From NCBI GenBank assembly GCA_964511405.1, contig CAZEFK010000026.1, forward strand, positions 1-44,728: a stretch of 44,728 bases of DNA. The letters run 5' to 3'. Each line of letters opens with the position of its first letter. Position 1 is the first letter of the stretch. Origin of the DNA: CAZEFK01 sp964511405. GTDB taxonomy: Bacteria > Pseudomonadota > Alphaproteobacteria > Elsterales > Elsteraceae. Both the position numbers and the translations under genes were made by a program. Under the pieces are notes generated by a model. That model ran no database searches, had not been told where the DNA came from, and was given only the letters and a program-made list of their open reading frames with translations. Below, one piece after another: positions 41,195 to 44,728 of this stretch.

Positions 41195-41997
41195 ACGCCT
41201 CGAAGGCGACACCGCTTGGGCTCGCGCACTTCACGACGATCGATGTGCCGCCGCTCGACCTTGTGACGATGGCCGCCGGCATCGGCTACGCGGCGATCGG
41301 ATTGCGACTGTTTCCGGCGTTCCCGGGCGCCCCCTATTACGAGATTCCGGCCGGCACGGCGGCGATGCGCGCAGTCCGCGCGCGGCTCGCCGACACCGGC
41401 GTCGCGGTCTGGGACATCGAATTCCTGACCCTGGACGACGGCTTCGCCATCGATCCTTTAAGGCCCGTGTTGGACAGTGCCGCCGAATTGGGGGTGCGCC
41501 GGGTCAGCGTCTGCGGCGACATTGCGGACCTCGGCCGAATGGCCGCAACGCTGGGCTCGTTGGCCGACGCCGCCGGCGCCGTCGGGCTGTCGGTCGACCT
41601 GGAAGTCATGCCCTGGCGCCAGGTGTCGTCGGTCGCCATCGCATGCGACGTCCTCCAGCGGGCGGGCCGCTCCAATGTCGGCCTCCTCGTGGATGCCCTC
41701 CACCTCTCACGATCGGGCGGCGCGCCCGCAGATCTCAAAACCGTGCCGGCGAACTGGCTACGCAGCGCGCAGCTCTGCGATGCCGGCGCCGTGCGCCCGA
41801 CCACGACCGACGAGTTGATCCGGGAAGCGCGCGGTGGTCGGCTGCCTCCGGGAGAGGGCGCCCTGCCGTTGGGACAGCTGCTCGCCGCGCTGCCGGCCGA
41901 TGTCGTTCTGTCTGTCGAAGTTCCGAATGCAGGCCATCCACCCGAAGTGCATGCCCGGCGTGTCTATGACGCCGCCCGACGAGTTCTCACCGCTTGA
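41191..41997 (+). CDS. Sugar phosphate isomerase/epimerase family (TIM barrel, xylose isomerase-like)
   Basis: A 268-residue protein of the AP endonuclease 2-like TIM-barrel group. Likely metal ligands are Glu in VWDIEFL, Glu in DLEVMPW, Asp and His in LVDALHL, and Glu in LSVEVPN. The group includes sugar epimerases, inosose dehydratases and 3-dehydroshikimate dehydratases that make protocatechuate. In a locus with an aromatic ring-cleaving enzyme the dehydroshikimate dehydratase option deserves notice, but it is inference. ATG 41191 overlaps the GntR stop. Confidence 0.88.
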   Translation: MNASKATPLGLAHFTTIDVPPLDLVTMAAGIGYAAIGLRLFPAFPGAPYYEIPAGTAAMRAVRARLADTGVAVWDIEFLTLDDGFAIDPLRPVLDSAAELGVRRVSVCGDIADLGRMAATLGSLADAAGAVGLSVDLEVMPWRQVSSVAIACDVLQRAGRSNVGLLVDALHLSRSGGAPADLKTVPANWLRSAQLCDAGAVRPTTTDELIREARGGRLPPGEGALPLGQLLAALPADVVLSVEVPNAGHPPEVHARRVYDAARRVLTA

Positions 41998-42013
41998 TGC
42001 CTGATCGTCCTCC

Positions 42014-42030
42014 AGCCGGCAATGCCGGCT
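42014..42030. other. Intercistronic hairpin before the permease gene
   Basis: AGCCGGC and GCCGGCT form a perfect 7-base-pair stem with loop AAT, in the 50 bases between the isomerase and permease genes and just ahead of the permease ribosome site. It may attenuate transcription or stabilise the downstream mRNA. Confidence 0.45.
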
Positions 42031-42047
42031 GAACGAGGGGAACGCTG

Positions 42048-42716
42048 TTGAACTATTCGCTTGATTTTACACCCGTCATCGACGGGCTGCCCGATCTGTT
42101 GCTTGGCTGCCTGGGCACCCTGGGCCTGGCCTTGGGCGGGATGATCCTGGCCACGGTGATCGGCATCGGCGGTGTCGTTCTGCGCGCGAGCCGCATCGCG
42201 GCCATTCGCTGGATGGTCATCGGATTTGTCGAGCTGATCCGCAACACGCCGTTCCTGGTTCAAATCTACTTCATCTTTTTTGCGCTGCCGCTGGCCGGCA
42301 TCCGTCTCGATCCGACGCCGACCGCAATCATCGCCCTTGGCTTGAACGGCGGCGCCTATGCGATCGAGATTATCCGCGGCGGCGTCCAATCGATCAGCAA
42401 GGGACAGGTGGAGGCGGGCTTGGCGCTCGGCCTGCACCGCGCCCAAGTCTTTCGGCTCATCGTGCTGAAACCGGCACTGCGAGCGATTTATCCATCGCTG
42501 ACCAGCCAGTTCATCCTGCTTACCCTGACAACGAGCATCGCGGCAGCCGTATCCGCTTATGAATTGACCTCCGTAGCACAGTTGATCGAGAACGCATCAT
42601 TCCGAAGCTTCGAGGTGTACGGCACGATCACTGTCCTCTATTTTATCATGTCGTGGCTGATGATGAGAGTCTTCGACGCAATCTCGCTTCGTTACCTCAG
42701 CTATCCGACGAAGTAG
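42048..42716 (+). CDS. ABC transporter permease, polar amino acid type, subunit 1
   Basis: A 222-residue permease with VELIRNTPFLVQIYFIFFALP and EAA loop SKGQVEAGLALGLHRAQ. TTG at 42048 is chosen as start, since GAGGGG lies about 7 bases before it and the N-terminus (NYSLDFTPVIDGL) matches relatives. Close in sequence to the permease at 32330-32998. It forms a heterodimer with the next gene product. Confidence 0.92.
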   Translation: MNYSLDFTPVIDGLPDLLLGCLGTLGLALGGMILATVIGIGGVVLRASRIAAIRWMVIGFVELIRNTPFLVQIYFIFFALPLAGIRLDPTPTAIIALGLNGGAYAIEIIRGGVQSISKGQVEAGLALGLHRAQVFRLIVLKPALRAIYPSLTSQFILLTLTTSIAAAVSAYELTSVAQLIENASFRSFEVYGTITVLYFIMSWLMMRVFDAISLRYLSYPTK

Positions 42717-42726
42717 GAGGCGATCG

Positions 42727-43368
42727 ATGGGCGCCGGAGAATTCATGTTCCTGATGCGCGGCCTCCAGTGGACGCTGGGGCTGTCGGCGATCGGATTTGC
42801 TTGCGGGGCCGTTGCCGGTCTTGGCGTGGCGCTGGCGCGAACTGCCGAGACGCCGCTGCTGCGGCGGCTGACCGCCAGCTACATCGCGCTGTTCCAGGGC
42901 ACGCCCCTGCTGATGCAGTTGTTCATCACCTACTATGGCCTGGCGCTGGTCGGCATCCGGCTCGATGCCTGGGCGGCGGTCACGGTGGGCTTCACGCTGC
43001 ATGCCAGCGCGTTTCTCGGGGAGATCTGGCGCGGCGCGATCGAGGCCGTGCCGCGCGGCCAGACCGAAGCGGCCAAGGCCCTGAGTCTCGGCTACGTGTC
43101 GCGGATGAAGGATATCGTGCTGCCGCAGGCACTGCGGATCTCGTTGCCGGCGACGATCGGGTTCCTGGTGCAACTGATCAAAGGCACATCCCTGGCGGCC
43201 TTCGTTGGTTTCACCGAACTGGCGCGATCCGGCAGCCAGTTATCGAACCAGATCTTCAAGCCCTTGCTCGTATTCGGGATCGTGGGCGCTCTTTATTTCA
43301 TCATGTGCTGGCCGTTGTCGCTATATGGTGCCCGGCTGGAACGCAAGCTTGCCGCCGCCGACCGCTGA
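42727..43368 (+). CDS. ABC transporter permease, polar amino acid type, subunit 2
   Basis: A 213-residue permease with ALFQGTPLLMQLFITYYGLA and EAA loop VPRGQTEAAKALSLGYV. AGGAGG lies just before the ATG and overlaps the end of the preceding gene's spacer. It resembles the permease at 31674-32333 (TVGFLVQLIKGTSLAA against TIGFLVQLIKGTSLAA). Confidence 0.93.
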   Translation: MGAGEFMFLMRGLQWTLGLSAIGFACGAVAGLGVALARTAETPLLRRLTASYIALFQGTPLLMQLFITYYGLALVGIRLDAWAAVTVGFTLHASAFLGEIWRGAIEAVPRGQTEAAKALSLGYVSRMKDIVLPQALRISLPATIGFLVQLIKGTSLAAFVGFTELARSGSQLSNQIFKPLLVFGIVGALYFIMCWPLSLYGARLERKLAAADR

Positions 43369-43420
43369 CCGGCCGCGGCCAAGGATAGCAAAAGCCCAAC
43401 CAACGAGAGGAGACACCATC

Positions 43421-44251
43421 ATGGACATCGCAACGATCACACGCCGCCAAGCCCTGTTGGGCAGCGCCGCCCTGGTGGCCGCTTTGGCCGTCGCCGGCAC
43501 CGCCCAGGCGATCACGCCCGACGAGATCAAGAAGAAGGGCAAGCTGGTGATCGGCATCCAGGGCGACAATGTCCCCTGGGGCTTTGTCAGTTCCAGCGGG
43601 CAGGTGCAGGGCATCGACGCCGATATGGGCAACCTGTACGCCAAGGAACTGGGCGTGACCGTCGAGTTCGTGCCGCTGGAAGTCGCCAACCGGATCCCGG
43701 CCTTGACCTCGGGACGCGTCGACGTGCTGTTCGCGACCATGGCCATGCTGCCGGAGCGGGCCAAGGCGGTCCAGTACAGCAAGCCCTACGTCGCCAACAC
43801 GATCTACCTGGTGGCGCCAAAAACCGCCGACATCAAGACCAACGCCGACATGGCCAAGTTCGTGATCGGCGTGCCGCGCGGGTCGACGCAGGACATCGAC
43901 ATCACCAAGAATGCGCCGCCCGGCACGACCATCCGGCGTTTCGATGGTGACGCCGCAACCATCCAGGCGCTGATCTCGGGCCAGGTGCAGGCGGTCGGCG
44001 GCAACACCTTCTATGCCCAGCGGCTGAATGAGGCAAAGCCCAATACCTACGAGAACAAGCTGACGTTCAGCCGGATCTACAACGGCGCCTGCACCCGCCT
44101 CGGCGAAAAGGAAATCAACGCCTCGATCAACCAGTTCATCGACAAGATCAAGGCGAATGGCGAGCTCGCCAAGATCCACGAAAAGTGGATGGGTTCGTCG
44201 TTCACCGACTTTCCCGAAAAGGTCGACGGCGTTCCGTTTGTCGCCCCGTAG
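43421..44251 (+). CDS. Substrate-binding protein, family 3 (carboxylate-type variant)
   Basis: A 276-residue periplasmic protein with a twin-arginine style signal (ITRRQALLGSAALVAALAVA). The carboxylate-binding Arg is present in AMLPERAKAVQYS. The lobe 2 segment LISGQVQAVGGNTFYAQRL has Asn at the place of HisJ Asp161, so the ligand probably lacks an alpha-amino group. GAGAGGAG precedes the ATG. With the two permeases and the ATPase after it, this is the one complete importer of its class in the window. Confidence 0.93.
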   Translation: MDIATITRRQALLGSAALVAALAVAGTAQAITPDEIKKKGKLVIGIQGDNVPWGFVSSSGQVQGIDADMGNLYAKELGVTVEFVPLEVANRIPALTSGRVDVLFATMAMLPERAKAVQYSKPYVANTIYLVAPKTADIKTNADMAKFVIGVPRGSTQDIDITKNAPPGTTIRRFDGDAATIQALISGQVQAVGGNTFYAQRLNEAKPNTYENKLTFSRIYNGACTRLGEKEINASINQFIDKIKANGELAKIHEKWMGSSFTDFPEKVDGVPFVAP

Positions 44252-44273
44252 AACCGTATCGTGAGTGTAGGCC

Positions 44274-44728
44274 ATGGCCGATGCGATGATTCTGATGCAA
44301 GGGGTCGAGAAGTGGTACGGGTCGCATCAGGTCCTGGCGGACATCAACCTGTCGGTCCGCGCGGGCGAGAAAATCGTCCTGTGCGGGCCGTCGGGATCCG
44401 GCAAGTCCACGCTGATCCGCTGCATCAACCATCTTGAACGCTATTCGAAAGGCCGGATCGTCGTTGACGGCACCGAACTCGGCGACGACGCGCNNNNNNN
44501 NNNCATGGTGTTCCAGCAGTTCAACCTGTTCCCGCATCTGACCGTCCTGCAGAACTGCGCCTTGGCGCCCATGCGGGTGCGGAAACTGTCGAAGGCCGAC
44601 GCCGAAGGCCGGGCCCTCGGGCTGCTGGCGCGCGTGAAGATCCGGGATCAGGCGAACAAGTACCCTGCTCAGCTGTCCGGTGGCCAGCAGCAGCGCGTCG
44701 CGAACCCCCGGGCGCTCTGCATGGAACC
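44274..44728 (+). CDS. ABC transporter ATP-binding protein, polar amino acid (GlnQ/HisP) type, 3' partial
   Basis: ATPase of the importer, cut by the window end. Walker A is CGPSGSGKST, the Q-loop MVFQQFNLFPHLTVLQN, and the ABC signature LSGGQQQR. The frame stays open through the 10 N at 44494-44503, but relatives have roughly 12 residues between the GDDA-like position and MVFQ, and only about four codons fit here, so the N run is a placeholder. After the signature the sequence reads Val-Ala-Asn-Pro-Arg where the family has Val-Ala-Ile-Ala-Arg, two base differences that look like end-of-contig errors. Confidence 0.9.
   Translation, partial: MADAMILMQGVEKWYGSHQVLADINLSVRAGEKIVLCGPSGSGKSTLIRCINHLERYSKGRIVVDGTELGDDAXXXXMVFQQFNLFPHLTVLQNCALAPMRVRKLSKADAEGRALGLLARVKIRDQANKYPAQLSGGQQQRVANPRALCME
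44494..44503. other. Assembly gap (10 N)
   Basis: Ten undetermined bases inside the ATPase gene. The missing stretch is probably longer than ten bases, as judged from the family spacing around it. Confidence 0.95.

Overview
The window is a stretch of very GC-rich chromosome from a draft assembly. Gene content, GC-rich third codon positions, many carboxylate-type ABC transporters, FCD/IclR regulators and a BoxR-type regulator suggest an alphaproteobacterium of the Rhodospirillales kind; this is inference, as there is no rRNA gene or other taxonomic marker. The sequence carries signs of contig edges: an in-frame TAG just before the first Walker A motif, a run of 10 N at 44494-44503, and a damaged ABC signature region in the last 30 bases. 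I see no tRNA, rRNA, CRISPR array, transposase or integrase.

Layout: (1) 1-2753, two peptide-transporter ATPases and an N-formylglutamate amidohydrolase. (2) 2852-6508, a Cache/PAS hybrid histidine kinase, a lone receiver protein and two small related helical proteins. (3) 6520-9267, an extracellular solute-binding protein and a divergent pair of sugar-type ABC permeases without partners. (4) about 9280-11200, a low-GC island: the tail of a truncated host gene, an N6-adenine methyltransferase with a short C-terminus, and a fragment resembling the C-terminus of DndB/DGQHR proteins. A toxin-antitoxin pair follows (11227-11813). (5) 12171-14833, a lipoprotein with a SUEL-lectin-like cysteine pattern, an alpha/beta hydrolase and flavodoxin pair, and a divergent BoxR-type regulator with TGCA motifs between them. 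(6) 14978-24441, one long operon: GntR regulator, two permeases and a binding protein, two different enolase-superfamily enzymes, an RraA-like aldolase, a split UxaA dehydratase, a SnoaL-like protein and a peptide-type binding protein; this looks like uptake and breakdown of a sugar acid. (7) 24580-28760, a c-di-GMP phosphodiesterase with a receiver domain, divergent from a histidine kinase. (8) 28794-34853, an operon of two permeases, binding protein, MaoC hydratase and CoA-transferase, divergent from two tandem IclR regulators with clear IclR-like operators. (9) 34867-44728, a chemoreceptor, a binding-protein-like protein without a signal peptide, HpaI-like aldolase, HpaH-like hydratase and intradiol dioxygenase on the minus strand, divergent from GntR regulator, TIM-barrel isomerase, two permeases, binding protein and ATPase on the plus strand.

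The theme is three regulator/transporter/catabolism modules built on the same 'polar amino acid' type ABC importer. In all three binding proteins the arginine that grips a carboxylate is present, but the aspartate that binds the alpha-ammonium of amino acids (Asp161 in HisJ) appears replaced by Ser, Ala or Asn. I infer that they import carboxylates that are not amino acids, which fits the neighbouring sugar-acid, acyl-CoA and ring-cleavage enzymes. Only the last module has its own ATPase here, so one ATPase may serve several importers.
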